The notes beneath the pieces are model-generated. The model was not told where the DNA came from. It did not search any database and saw only the letters and a list, made by a program, of their open reading frames with translations. Shown one piece after another: positions 17,234 through 26,477 of a stretch of 64,000 nt of DNA (position 1 is the stretch's first letter; every line of letters begins with the position of its first letter). Source of the DNA: an uncultured Pelagibacteraceae bacterium. Its GTDB lineage: Bacteria > Pseudomonadota > Alphaproteobacteria > Pelagibacterales > Pelagibacteraceae. The stretch spans positions 1 to 64,000 of the forward strand of contig CACHGV010000005.1 in the NCBI GenBank assembly GCA_902579465.1, read 5' to 3'. Position numbers and translations under genes: made by a program.

Positions 17234-18706
17234 ATGGATAATCTTTTATTAATGATGGCGCCTTTATTCAGTTCCAAGTTGTTAATCGTTTTACTTTTTG
17301 GAACTTTATTTGGACTTATTTTAGGTGTTTTACCAGGATTAGGTCCTACAACTGGTGGAGCATTAATTTTACCATTTACTATGACTTTGGACCCTCTTTC
17401 AGCAATAGTTCTTTTAACATCAATTTATTGCGCCGGAACATATGGTGGTGCAATCACTGCAGTTTTAATAAATACTCCTGGAACTCCAGCAGCAGCAGCC
17501 ACTTGTCTAGATGGTTATCCTTTAGCTCAAAAGGGAGAAGCAGGAAGAGCTTTAGGGATGGCAACAGTTTCAAGTACAGTGGGTGGAATATTTAGCGTGA
17601 TAGTTTTGGTATTTTTTGCACCTGTATTAGCTAAACTTGCCTATGAATTTGGCCAACCAGAATATTTTGCATTAGCAATTTTTGGTTTAACTATGCTCGC
17701 ATCAATTGGTGAAGGAAGTCCAATTAAAAATTTAATAGCTGGTGCATTTGGAATTTTAATTTCTACTATTGGAAAAGATTTTATGACTTCAATTGATAGA
17801 TTTACTTATGGAATTAATGAACTTTCGGTTGGTATTGGATTTATCCCAGTAGTAGTAGGATTATTTGCTATAAGCGAAATGTTAACTCAGTCAACACTTC
17901 TTGATCAAGTGTTCAAAAGAGTTGCATTAAAAGCAGTAAAACTCCCATCTCTAGATGATTATAAGAAAACTTGGAAAACCATTCTAAGATCAAGCGGCAT
18001 AGGATCTTTCATTGGTGTTTTGCCAGCAGAGGGAGGAACTGTTGCATCTTTAATTGGGTACTCAGAGGCAAAAAGATTTTCTAAAGAACCAGAAGAATTC
18101 GGCAAAGGATCAATAGAAGGAATTGCTGGAGCAGAAGCTGCAAATAATGCTGCAACTGGCGGCGCAATGGTTCCAACTTTAGCCCTTGGAATTCCTGGGA
18201 GTGCTACAACAGCAGTAATATTAACTGGTTTAATTATTCATGGTGTCAGACCAGGTCCAGATTTATTTAGAGAACAGCCAGACTTTTTATATGGAATCTT
18301 TGGGGCAATGTTAATTGCAAATGTTTTATTTTTTATATTTGGATTTTTTGGTGCAAAATTATTTGCAAGAATAACACTTGTACCTAACAAAATTTTATGG
18401 CCAATGATTTTTGCCGTATCTGTATGTGGAACTTATTCTTTAAGTCAGTCAATAATTGATGTCTGGATAATGTTATTCTTTGGTGTACTTGGATTTTTTA
18501 TGAGAAGATTTGGTTTTTCAGTTGTTCCAGTAATTATAGGATTAATTTTAGGAGAATTAGTAGAAGGAACCTTAAGACAATCTTTAGTGATTTTTGATGG
18601 AAATTGGCTGATGTTTTTAACAAGACCTATAGCATTAACCTTTTTTATTTTATCTTTTATTGCATTGGCTTTTCCTTTATTAAGGTCAAAAAAACAAAAA
18701 AAATAA
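17234..18706 (+). CDS. tctA: TTT transporter large membrane subunit (TctA family)
   Basis: The 490-residue inner-membrane protein has about 11-12 hydrophobic segments. The two TctA repeats are visible: GVLPGLGPTTGGALILPFT near residues 32-50, and the related GVLPAEGGTVASLIGY near 258-273. GAEAANNAATGGAMVPTLAL and GIPGSATTAVILTGL follow. It forms the ion-coupled permease with TctB and receives ligand from TctC. It begins one base after tctB and is followed by an SDR with a one-base spacer. Confidence 0.93.
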   Translation: MDNLLLMMAPLFSSKLLIVLLFGTLFGLILGVLPGLGPTTGGALILPFTMTLDPLSAIVLLTSIYCAGTYGGAITAVLINTPGTPAAAATCLDGYPLAQKGEAGRALGMATVSSTVGGIFSVIVLVFFAPVLAKLAYEFGQPEYFALAIFGLTMLASIGEGSPIKNLIAGAFGILISTIGKDFMTSIDRFTYGINELSVGIGFIPVVVGLFAISEMLTQSTLLDQVFKRVALKAVKLPSLDDYKKTWKTILRSSGIGSFIGVLPAEGGTVASLIGYSEAKRFSKEPEEFGKGSIEGIAGAEAANNAATGGAMVPTLALGIPGSATTAVILTGLIIHGVRPGPDLFREQPDFLYGIFGAMLIANVLFFIFGFFGAKLFARITLVPNKILWPMIFAVSVCGTYSLSQSIIDVWIMLFFGVLGFFMRRFGFSVVPVIIGLILGELVEGTLRQSLVIFDGNWLMFLTRPIALTFFILSFIALAFPLLRSKKQKK

Positions 18707-18707
18707 T

Positions 18708-19457
18708 ATGATTAATTTTGATTTAAAAAATAGAGTTGCAATAGTGACAGGAGGCGCACAAGGTTTTGGACTAGCTATTACTGAGAGATTTATTGCTTCT
18801 GGAGCAAGCGTTGTAGTTTGGGATATTGATGAAGAGGCAATTAAAACTGCAATAAAAAAAGTTAATTCAGATAAGGTTTCATACCAAATTGTAGATGTTG
18901 GAAATTATGAAAGTATAGAGAAAAATTTAGCTGATGTTGAAAAAACACACAAAAAAATTGATATTTTCATTAATAATGCAGGTGTTGCAGGTAAAAATAC
19001 CACGGTAGTTGACTATCCCCTTGATGAATGGAAAAAAGTTATAGATCTAAATTTAAATGCAGTATTTTATTGCTGTAAAGCCGTAACATCTTACATGATC
19101 AAAAATAATTATGGAAGAATTGTTAATATTGCATCTATTGCCGGAAAAGAGGGCAATCCTAATGCCAGTGCATATAGCACATCTAAAGCTGGAGTTATAG
19201 GTTTAACTAAATCGCTCGGAAAAGAGTTAGCATTAAAAAATATAGCCGTTAATTGTGTAACCCCTGCCGCTGCAAAAACAAGAATATTTGATCAAATGAC
19301 TGAGGAACATATAAATTATATGTTATCTAAAATTCCTAGAAATAAATTTGCCAAAGTAGATGAATTAGCATCTCTAGTAACTTGGTTATCTAGTGAAGAA
19401 AATTCTTTTTCAACAGCTGCGGTATTTGATTTGAGTGGTGGAAGAGCAACTTATTAG
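18708..19457 (+). CDS. short-chain dehydrogenase/reductase (FabG-like)
   Basis: The 249-residue classical SDR has the cofactor motif TGGAQGFGLAI near residues 14-24, NNAG in FINNAGVAGK, the catalytic Ser in IVNIASIAG, and Tyr/Lys in YSTSKAG. These enzymes oxidise or reduce sugars, sugar acids or 3-oxoacyl groups with NAD(P). It is packed one base behind tctA and two bases before a ROK kinase, so it likely acts on the compound imported by the TTT system. The substrate is not known. Confidence 0.85.
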   Translation: MINFDLKNRVAIVTGGAQGFGLAITERFIASGASVVVWDIDEEAIKTAIKKVNSDKVSYQIVDVGNYESIEKNLADVEKTHKKIDIFINNAGVAGKNTTVVDYPLDEWKKVIDLNLNAVFYCCKAVTSYMIKNNYGRIVNIASIAGKEGNPNASAYSTSKAGVIGLTKSLGKELALKNIAVNCVTPAAAKTRIFDQMTEEHINYMLSKIPRNKFAKVDELASLVTWLSSEENSFSTAAVFDLSGGRATY

Positions 19458-19459
19458 TT

Positions 19460-20362
19460 ATGCAAATAGGAATTGATGTAGGTGCTACAAAAATAGAAAG
19501 TGTAATTTTAGATGAAAAAGGTAATGAAAGCAATCGTGAAAGAACAGATTGCCCAAAAGATTATTTCCATATTGTTAAAACGATTAAAGATATTAACAAA
19601 AAATTAGAGAAAGAATTAAATAAATCATTACCAATCGGTGTATGTCATCCTGGCATACATTCACCTCAAACTGGTTTAGTTAAAAATGCTCCAAATTGTT
19701 ATTGGTTGGAAAAAAAACCATTTCAAAATGATTTAAGAAAAGAATTGGGTAAAGAGGTATTTTGCGAAAATGATGCAAATTGTTTCGCTTTATCAGAAGC
19801 ATTAGATGGTGCGGGAAAACATTATAAAATTGTTTATGGAATAATAATTGGTTCAGGTGTTGGTGGCGGTTTGGTAATAGATAAAAAAATAGTTAGCGGA
19901 CCTAATGGAGTAGCAGGAGAGTGGGGACATAATCAAATTACTCATTTAATTGCAAAAAAAGAAAACTTTGAGTCTACCAATTTAAGAGAGGGTGAGATTG
20001 AGAGTTTTATGTCAGGTTTAAGTTTAGCAAAAAAATTCAATAAAAAATTCAAAAAGAATTTAAAGACAAATGAAATTTTTGATTTATATAGAAAGCATGA
20101 TTTAGATGCTGAAGATTTAATAGATAATTTTAAAGTAAATTTAGCAATGTCCTTAGCGAATATAATTAATATTCTTGATCCTGATTGTTTTGTTTTTGGT
20201 GGGGGTGTTTCAAATGAAATTGATTTTTTAAGTGAAATCGAAACTATCGTAAGAAAATTTGTAACTGGCAGAGAATATGAAGGTGTGTTTCTTAAACCAA
20301 AGTACGGAGATGCTAGTGGCGTTAGAGGTGCAGCAAGATTAGGAAGAAAATCAATCTATTAA
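19460..20362 (+). CDS. ROK-family sugar kinase lacking the usual zinc-binding Cys cluster
   Basis: The 300-residue protein has the N-terminal phosphate motif IGIDVGATKIES, the substrate/catalytic CENDANCFALSEA and GIIIGSGVGGGLVI with AGEWGH. ROK kinases phosphorylate glucose, N-acetylglucosamine, N-acetylmannosamine or fructose. After AGEWGH most ROK kinases carry CxCGxxGC for a structural zinc; here the region reads HLIAKKENFESTNL with no Cys. It therefore belongs to the zinc-free minority or is a divergent member. It is the last gene of the tctCBA run, and an independent glucose-type ABC system follows. Confidence 0.82.
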   Translation: MQIGIDVGATKIESVILDEKGNESNRERTDCPKDYFHIVKTIKDINKKLEKELNKSLPIGVCHPGIHSPQTGLVKNAPNCYWLEKKPFQNDLRKELGKEVFCENDANCFALSEALDGAGKHYKIVYGIIIGSGVGGGLVIDKKIVSGPNGVAGEWGHNQITHLIAKKENFESTNLREGEIESFMSGLSLAKKFNKKFKKNLKTNEIFDLYRKHDLDAEDLIDNFKVNLAMSLANIINILDPDCFVFGGGVSNEIDFLSEIETIVRKFVTGREYEGVFLKPKYGDASGVRGAARLGRKSIY

Positions 20363-20397
20363 TATTACAAATCAATTAATAGTTGTATTTTTTTTTC

Positions 20398-20427
20398 TTG
20401 TAGTCTTTTAATAAATCAATCTATAAT
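20398..20427 (+). promoter_or_regulatory. candidate sigma-70 promoter of the glucose-type ABC operon
   Basis: A perfect -10 hexamer TATAAT is at 20422-20427, with a weak -35 TTGTAG at 20398-20403 and an 18-base spacer. The start codon of the binding-protein gene is 45 bases further on. In such AT-rich DNA a TATAAT can occur by chance, so this is tentative. Confidence 0.4.
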
Positions 20428-20435
20428 TGTTTTTT

Positions 20436-20449
20436 TTAAGTTAACTTAA
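20436..20449. promoter_or_regulatory. 14-bp perfect palindrome between the promoter and the sugar-binding-protein gene
   Basis: TTAAGTTAACTTAA is a perfect dyad eight bases downstream of the candidate -10, so it would overlap or follow the transcription start. It has the form of a repressor site, but no regulator gene is nearby and AT-rich palindromes of this length are expected a few times by chance in the window. Confidence 0.3.
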
Positions 20450-20471
20450 TTTAACAAATAAGAGGGAAAAT

Positions 20472-21728
20472 ATGAAAAAAATGTTAATAGCTTTAATCGC
20501 TTTTGCATTCACTTCCACATCTTCTTTTGCAGGACCAAAAATTGAGGTTTTGCACTGGTGGACATCAGGAGGTGAAGCGGCCGCACTTAAAGTATTAAAA
20601 GATGATTTCGCTGCAAACGGTGGTGAATGGTTAGACATGCCTGTAACTGGTGGTGGTGGAGACGCTGCTAACGTTGCACTTAAAGCAAGAATAGTTGCAG
20701 GAGATCCTCCTTCAGCTTCTCAAATTAAAGGTCCAACAATCCAAGAATATGATCAAGAGGGAGTAGTAGCTCCATACAACATTGATCCTATAGCTCAATC
20801 AGAGGGCTGGGATGGACTTTTAGATCCAATGATTGCTGCAGTTCACAAATGTCAAAACAATAGTGGTCCATACTGTGCTGCACCAGTAAACATTCATAGA
20901 ATTGATTGGATGTGGGCTAACAAAGCAGTATTTGATGCTAATGGAATTTCAGTTCCAACAACTTGGGATGAAGTAAATGCAGCAGCAGAGAAACTTCAAG
21001 CTGCAGGAATAATTCCTTTCGCACATGGTGGCCAAGCTTGGCAAGATGCAACAGTCTTTGAAGCAGTCGCTATGGGTATTGGTGGAAATAACTATTACAA
21101 AAATTGCTATGTAGATCTTAAAGAAACATGCCTAAGAAGTGAGACGACAGTAAAAGTTTTTGATCAAATGAGAAAACTTCAAGGTTTTACTGACGAAGGT
21201 AGCCCAGGAAGAGACTGGAACGTTGCTACTGGAATGGTTATTGAGGGAAAAGCTGGATTCCAGATTATGGGTGACTGGGCAAAAGGTGAATTTACAGCTG
21301 CTGGAAAAGTTCCAGGAGTTGATTACTATTGTTCTCCAACACCTTCGAATAATGGTTACTTGTACAACGTTGATAGCTTTATATTCTATAAAACAAGTGA
21401 TCCTGATAAACAAGAAGGTCAAAAGTTATTAGCTAAATTAATGATGGGTAAAAACTTCCAAAAAGTTTTCAACCTATATAAAGGATCAATTCCAGCACGT
21501 TTAGATGTTTCTATGGACGAATTTGATAAATGTGCAAAAACTTCGAATTCTGACATCAAAACTGCAGGTGCAGGTGGTGGATTAGTTCCTAGTTTTGCTC
21601 ATGGAATGGCTCAAGGTAATACGATGAAGGCTGCTTTACAAGATGTGATTACAGAACACTTTAATTCTGACATGTCCTCTGTTGATGCAGCAAACGCTTT
21701 GGCTGATTCAGTTTTAGATAACATGTAA
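20472..21728 (+). CDS. ABC transporter sugar-binding protein, glucose/mannose type (family 1)
   Basis: The 418-residue protein has a signal peptide (KKMLIALIAFAFTSTSSFA, cleavage near residue 20). The mature N-terminus KIEVLHWWTSGGEAAAL is the hallmark of GtsA-like glucose/mannose-binding proteins. Further family-like segments are SASQIKGPTIQEYDQEG, PVNIHRIDWMWANK and GFQIMGDWAKGEF. A GAGGG ribosome site precedes the ATG. It is followed by a strong terminator and then two permeases and an ATPase, so the binding protein is likely made in excess. Confidence 0.9.
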   Translation: MKKMLIALIAFAFTSTSSFAGPKIEVLHWWTSGGEAAALKVLKDDFAANGGEWLDMPVTGGGGDAANVALKARIVAGDPPSASQIKGPTIQEYDQEGVVAPYNIDPIAQSEGWDGLLDPMIAAVHKCQNNSGPYCAAPVNIHRIDWMWANKAVFDANGISVPTTWDEVNAAAEKLQAAGIIPFAHGGQAWQDATVFEAVAMGIGGNNYYKNCYVDLKETCLRSETTVKVFDQMRKLQGFTDEGSPGRDWNVATGMVIEGKAGFQIMGDWAKGEFTAAGKVPGVDYYCSPTPSNNGYLYNVDSFIFYKTSDPDKQEGQKLLAKLMMGKNFQKVFNLYKGSIPARLDVSMDEFDKCAKTSNSDIKTAGAGGGLVPSFAHGMAQGNTMKAALQDVITEHFNSDMSSVDAANALADSVLDNM

Positions 21729-21740
21729 AATACAAAAATT

Positions 21741-21774
21741 AAGGCCACCTAAAGTTTAGGTGGCCTTTTTTTTT
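21741..21774 (+). terminator. Rho-independent terminator after the glucose-type binding-protein gene
   Basis: A 12-13-bp stem AAGGCCACCTAAA with complementary TTTAGGTGGCCTT and a minimal loop is followed by a T9 tract. It starts 12 bases after the stop codon and ends 25 bases before the first permease gene, so the permeases depend on read-through or a second promoter. Confidence 0.92.
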
Positions 21775-21798
21775 AATCAAAATTAGAAAATATTTATA

Positions 21799-22674
21799 AT
21801 GCTCAAGTGGTTAGAAAAAAACCTACCAAAAATCGTAATGGCTCCAGCTGTTGGATTAATTGGCTGGTTTGTCTATGGTTTTGTACTTTGGACCTTATAT
21901 ATATCTTTTACAAATTCTAAAATCTTGCCTAAGTATGAACTTTGGGGAGTAGGTCAATATGTTAAACTTTGGGGTTCTAGAAAATGGCTTATTGCAGTTG
22001 ATAATCTTCTTATTTTCACAGCTTTATTCTTAATTTTTTGTGTTGTGATTGGAATTATTCTTGCAATATTTCTAGATCAAAAAATTAGGGCAGAAGGTGT
22101 CCTTAGAACTATTTACTTATATCCCATGGCTTTGTCTTTCATAGTCACTGGAACAGCATGGAAATGGATTTTAAACCCAACTCTTGGTATCCAAAAAATG
22201 TTTATTGATTGGGGATTTGAAAACTTTACATTCGATTGGTTGGTCAATCGAGAAATGGCCATCTACACCATTGTCATTGCAGGTGTCTGGCAATCTGCTG
22301 GATTTGTAATGGCGTTATTTCTAGCTGGATTGAGATCAGTCGAAGATGAAATAGTTAAAGCAGCTAAAATAGATGGTGCAAATTTATTTACAGTTTATTG
22401 GAAAATTCTACTTCCAATGATGAGACCAGTTTTTTTTACAAGTTTTGTAATTTTGGTTCATATTTCAATTAAAAGTTATGATCTTATAGTTGCGTTAACC
22501 CAGGGTGGTCCAGGCATATCTACAACTATGCCTGCATTATATATGACACAAACTGCATTCCACAAAAGTCAAGTTGGTTTGTCAGCAGCAAGTGCGATGA
22601 TGATGTTTATGGCAGTAGCAGCTGTGATTATACCTTATTTATACTCTGAACTTAGGAGAGAAAATGCAAGATAA
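21799..22674 (+). CDS. sugar ABC transporter permease (MalF/GtsB type)
   Basis: The 291-residue protein has six hydrophobic segments and the ATPase-contacting EAA loop VKAAKIDGANLFTVYWKILLPMM near residues 193-215. Length and topology match single-domain MalF-type permeases. It overlaps the next permease by 11 bases, indicating coupled translation of the heterodimer. It is one of two permeases served by the upstream glucose-type binding protein. Confidence 0.9.
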   Translation: MLKWLEKNLPKIVMAPAVGLIGWFVYGFVLWTLYISFTNSKILPKYELWGVGQYVKLWGSRKWLIAVDNLLIFTALFLIFCVVIGIILAIFLDQKIRAEGVLRTIYLYPMALSFIVTGTAWKWILNPTLGIQKMFIDWGFENFTFDWLVNREMAIYTIVIAGVWQSAGFVMALFLAGLRSVEDEIVKAAKIDGANLFTVYWKILLPMMRPVFFTSFVILVHISIKSYDLIVALTQGGPGISTTMPALYMTQTAFHKSQVGLSAASAMMMFMAVAAVIIPYLYSELRRENAR

Positions 22675-23566
22675 AATACACTCTTCATACAAACAGCTTG
22701 AACAAAAATCTAAGTATACAAATATGTTCCTTAGATGGTTTTTATATTTTGTTTTAGTAGTTTTTGCATTTTATTTTATTTTTCCATTATATGTGATGGT
22801 TGTTACTTCATTAAAAACAATGGAAGAAATCCGTCAAGGTACACTTCTAACTTGGCCAAGTGGATTAAATTTTGACTCATGGTTAGTTGCGTGGGGAGGT
22901 AGAGGATATGGTGCAGGTGATACTTTCTTAAAACCATATTTTTGGAATTCAATTAAAATGGTTGTTCCAGCAGTATTTTTTTCTACCTTCATTGGTGCGA
23001 TGGCTGGATATGTTTTAACAAAATGGAGATTTAAAGGAGACAAATGGGTTTTCCTTTTTTTATTATTTGGATGTTTTATTCCTTATCAAGCAATCTTATT
23101 ACCCATGGCTAGAACCCTTGGAGTTCTTGGAATATCGAATTCTGTAATTGGACTTGTTTTGGTCCATACAGTTTACGGAATTCCATTTACAACTTTATTT
23201 TTTAGAAATTTTTATGTTTCTATTCCTTCCGAATTAGTAAAAGCTGCTAGAATAGATGGAGCAGGATTTTTTAAAATATTTTTTAAAATTTTACTTCCAG
23301 TATCAACACCAATTATCGTAGTAACAATAATTTGGCAATTCACACAAATTTGGAACGACTTTTTGTTTGGCTCAACATTTTCATTTGGAGAGGCAGCGCC
23401 AATACAAGTTGCTTTAAACAATATGGTTTTATCAAGTACTAGTGTTAAAGAATATAATGTTGATATGGCATCTGCTATTATTGCAGGAATTCCAACACTT
23501 ATAGTATATGTCTTAGCAGGGAAATATTTTATTAGAGGATTAACTTCAGGAGCAGTAAAAGGTTAA
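22664..23566 (+). CDS. sugar ABC transporter permease (MalG/GtsC type)
   Basis: The 300-residue MalG-type permease has a cytoplasmic N-terminal stretch of about 25 residues, six membrane segments and the EAA loop VKAARIDGAGFFKIFFKILLP near residues 191-211. FPLYVMVVTSLKTMEEIRQG after the first segment is typical. It overlaps the preceding permease by 11 bases and precedes the ATPase by two, and forms the channel together with its partner. Confidence 0.9.
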   Translation: MQDKIHSSYKQLEQKSKYTNMFLRWFLYFVLVVFAFYFIFPLYVMVVTSLKTMEEIRQGTLLTWPSGLNFDSWLVAWGGRGYGAGDTFLKPYFWNSIKMVVPAVFFSTFIGAMAGYVLTKWRFKGDKWVFLFLLFGCFIPYQAILLPMARTLGVLGISNSVIGLVLVHTVYGIPFTTLFFRNFYVSIPSELVKAARIDGAGFFKIFFKILLPVSTPIIVVTIIWQFTQIWNDFLFGSTFSFGEAAPIQVALNNMVLSSTSVKEYNVDMASAIIAGIPTLIVYVLAGKYFIRGLTSGAVKG

Positions 23567-23568
23567 AA

Positions 23569-24663
23569 ATGAAAACATTAAAAATTGAAGAATTATCAAA
23601 GAACTTTGGATCAACTGAGGTTTTAAGGAAAATTAATTTAGAGATAGATGAAGGTAATTTCTTAGTTCTTTTAGGTCCTTCTGGATGTGGAAAATCAACC
23701 TTGTTAAACATTATTGCAGGATTAGAAACTATTAATGAAGGAAATGTTCACATAGATGATTACAATGTAAGTAAAGTAGAGCCAAAAGACAGAAATATTG
23801 CAATGGTATTTCAATCTTATGCTTTGTACCCATCAATGAATGTGCGTGAAAATATGATCTTTGGTCTTAAACAAGCTAAAGTTTCAAAGGAGAAAATCGA
23901 AGAGCAATTGGAAAAAGTATCAAAATTTTTACAAGTAGATGCTTTGTTAGAGAGAAAGCCATCACAATTATCTGGCGGACAAAGACAGCGTGTTGCAATA
24001 GGCAGAGCTCTAGTTAGAGAACCAAGAATTTTTTTATTTGATGAACCTTTATCAAATTTAGATGCAAAGTTAAGAGTTGAGATGAGACGAGAAATTAAAA
24101 AACTTCATCAGCAACTTAAAACAACAGTAGTTTATGTAACACACGATCAAACAGAAGCTATGAGTTTAGGTACAAATATTGCAATTATGAACCATGGTGT
24201 AATTCAGCAAAATGATACACCTGAAAATATTTATAATAAACCTAGTAATACTTTTGTGGCAGACTTTATAGGCTCTCCATCAATGAATTTAATAAAAGGC
24301 AATCTAAAAGAGAGTTCAAATAAAGTTTCATTCGTTACCCGTGGATCAAATATTGAAATTCCAATAAATGGATATGATTTCAAAGAAAAGTCTAATTTAG
24401 ATAGTAGAGAGGTTTTTTTTGGAATAAGACCAGAACATATATTTTTTAAAAAATCTAATGAAGAGGATTTTGAGATTAATTTAAGAGCAGATTTAAGTGA
24501 ATATATAGGACATGAACAGATAATGACCTTTAATTTTGAAAATCAAGAGGTGTTAGCTAAGTTTCCTTCAACAGTAAAAATAGATCTATCAAAAAATACA
24601 AAATTATTCTTTGATTTAACTCAAATTTCATTGTTTGATGCTAAAACAGAGGAGAGAATTTAA
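23569..24663 (+). CDS. sugar ABC transporter ATP-binding protein (MalK/UgpC family)
   Basis: The 364-residue protein has Walker A GPSGCGKST near residues 36-44, the Q-loop in MVFQSYALYPSM, signature LSGGQRQRVAIGRAL, Walker B IFLFDEPLSNLD and the switch His in VTHDQTEAM. The C-terminal third is a TOBE/MalK regulatory domain with FFGIRPEHI. It is the energising subunit of the glucose-type importer; such ATPases are often shared between several importers. The next gene begins immediately after the stop. Confidence 0.92.
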   Translation: MKTLKIEELSKNFGSTEVLRKINLEIDEGNFLVLLGPSGCGKSTLLNIIAGLETINEGNVHIDDYNVSKVEPKDRNIAMVFQSYALYPSMNVRENMIFGLKQAKVSKEKIEEQLEKVSKFLQVDALLERKPSQLSGGQRQRVAIGRALVREPRIFLFDEPLSNLDAKLRVEMRREIKKLHQQLKTTVVYVTHDQTEAMSLGTNIAIMNHGVIQQNDTPENIYNKPSNTFVADFIGSPSMNLIKGNLKESSNKVSFVTRGSNIEIPINGYDFKEKSNLDSREVFFGIRPEHIFFKKSNEEDFEINLRADLSEYIGHEQIMTFNFENQEVLAKFPSTVKIDLSKNTKLFFDLTQISLFDAKTEERI

Positions 24664-25425
24664 ATGAAAGTAAAATATTTTGACTTAAAAAATAAAAAAG
24701 TTTTTATTACTGGAGGTGGATCAGGAATTGGAGCTTCAATAGTTGAACATTTTTGTGAACAGGAATGTGATGTTTATTTTGTTGATATCAATAAGAAAGA
24801 CTCAAATAAATTAATTAAAGATCTTAAAAAAAAAGGTCTTAAAGTACCTTATTTTATTGAATGTAATCTTATTAAAATTAAAAAATTACAAACTATCATT
24901 CAAAAAATAATTAAATCAAAAGGTCCTATCGATATTTTAATAAATAATGCTGCTAATGATGACAGACACTCCACAGATCAAGTAGATGAAAAATATTGGA
25001 ATAATAGAATGGATGTGAATTTAAAACATTTTTTCTTTACAATTAAAGCAGTTTTAAAAGGAATGATTAAAAATAAAGGTGGAGCTATCGTAAATTTAAG
25101 TTCAGTTTCATGGATGTTGGGTGAGGGTGATAAAGTTGCTTATGAGACAGCAAAGTCTGCTGTTATTGGTCTGACTAGATCTTTTGCGAGAGAATTTGGC
25201 AAATATAATATTAGATGCAACTCAGTTACTCCTGGATCAATTGCTACTGAGAGACAAATAAAGCATTGGCTAACTCCAAAGTATAAAAAATTTATTCTTG
25301 ATAAACAGTGCTTGAAGAGACAGCTTAAACCTGATGATGTGGCAAGTTTAGTTGTTTATCTTTCATCTGACGTATCGTCAGGATGTACGAAACAAAACTT
25401 TATTATAGACGCTGGGATCACTTAA
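24664..25425 (+). CDS. short-chain dehydrogenase/reductase, sugar-type
   Basis: The 253-residue classical SDR has TGGGSGIGASI near residues 16-26, NNAA in DILINNAANDD, the active Ser in IVNLSSVSWM, and Tyr/Lys in YETAKSA. The C-terminal end DAGIT matches xylose/galactose-dehydrogenase-like SDRs. It is directly joined to the ATPase gene of the glucose-type importer, so it likely starts oxidation of the imported sugar to a lactone (inference). Confidence 0.85.
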   Translation: MKVKYFDLKNKKVFITGGGSGIGASIVEHFCEQECDVYFVDINKKDSNKLIKDLKKKGLKVPYFIECNLIKIKKLQTIIQKIIKSKGPIDILINNAANDDRHSTDQVDEKYWNNRMDVNLKHFFFTIKAVLKGMIKNKGGAIVNLSSVSWMLGEGDKVAYETAKSAVIGLTRSFAREFGKYNIRCNSVTPGSIATERQIKHWLTPKYKKFILDKQCLKRQLKPDDVASLVVYLSSDVSSGCTKQNFIIDAGIT

Positions 25426-25436
25426 AATTTATATAA

Positions 25437-26477
25437 GTGTCTAAGAAAATTAAAATATCTGTTGTTGGAATAGGTTTAATGGGACTACAACATATTAAAG
25501 CTATTCAAAAATCAAAATTAGCATCTCTTCACTCAATTGTTGAAATAAAAAAAACTGGGATAGAATTATCTAAAAAATTTAATGTACCACTTTATAAAAA
25601 TATCAAAATTTTATTAGCAAAAGATAAACCTGATGCAGTGATAATTGCAACACCAAATGTTCTACACGAAACTGATACTGTTCTATTTTTAAAATCTAAA
25701 ATTCCTGTATTATTAGAAAAGCCGATTTCAGATAATATTAAATCTGCAAAAAAAATTATTAATAGTGCACACTCAAATAAAACTTCATTACTGATAGGAT
25801 ATCATAGACGCCATAATTCAATTGTTAATAATGTTAAAAAAATAATTGAAAATAAAAAACTTGGAAAAATTGTATCTGCAAATATTTTATGCTGGCTCTA
25901 TAAACATAAAAAATATTTTAATGAAAAGTGGAGAGTAACAGAAGGTGGTGGTCCATTAGGTATTAATTTAGTTCATGATATTGATATGATTTGTTATTTA
26001 CTTGGTCCTGTTAAGTATGTTCAGGCATTTAAATCAAATAATATTAGGAAATATAAGGTTGAGGATACAGCTTCAGTAAATTTATTTTTTAAATCTGGAA
26101 CTTTATGTACTCTAAATGTATCTGATACGATAACTTCACCATGGAGCTATGAATTAACAGCTGGGGAAAATCCTGCTTATCCAATAACTGACCAATCTTC
26201 ATATTTTATTGGAGGAACAAGAGGCTCTGTTCAATTTCCTAATTTAAAATTATGGTATTATAAAAAAGAAAGAAGTTGGTGGAATAAAATTTTTAATAAT
26301 AAAATTAAAGTTCAAAAAAGCAATGAAACTTTAATAAATCAGATCGATCATTTTTCTAGAGTAGTTTTAAAAAAAGAAAAACCAAAAGTGACTGGTAAGG
26401 ATGGGTTAAATTCTTTAATAATTTTTGATGCAATAAACAAAAGTTCTCAATCAGGTAAAAAAATAAGAATTAGTTAA
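25437..26477 (+). CDS. Gfo/Idh/MocA family oxidoreductase (GTG start)
   Basis: The 346-residue protein starts at GTG 25437 (residues SKKIKISVVG), 11 bases after the SDR. The Rossmann motif is VVGIGLMGLQH near residues 9-19, the EKP motif is LLEKPIS, and GGGPLGINLVHDIDMICYLLG carries the catalytic Asp and His of the family. It likely acts with the neighbouring SDR on sugar from the ABC importer. It converges on the DMT-exporter gene with an eight-base overlap. Confidence 0.85.
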   Translation: MSKKIKISVVGIGLMGLQHIKAIQKSKLASLHSIVEIKKTGIELSKKFNVPLYKNIKILLAKDKPDAVIIATPNVLHETDTVLFLKSKIPVLLEKPISDNIKSAKKIINSAHSNKTSLLIGYHRRHNSIVNNVKKIIENKKLGKIVSANILCWLYKHKKYFNEKWRVTEGGGPLGINLVHDIDMICYLLGPVKYVQAFKSNNIRKYKVEDTASVNLFFKSGTLCTLNVSDTITSPWSYELTAGENPAYPITDQSSYFIGGTRGSVQFPNLKLWYYKKERSWWNKIFNNKIKVQKSNETLINQIDHFSRVVLKKEKPKVTGKDGLNSLIIFDAINKSSQSGKKIRIS

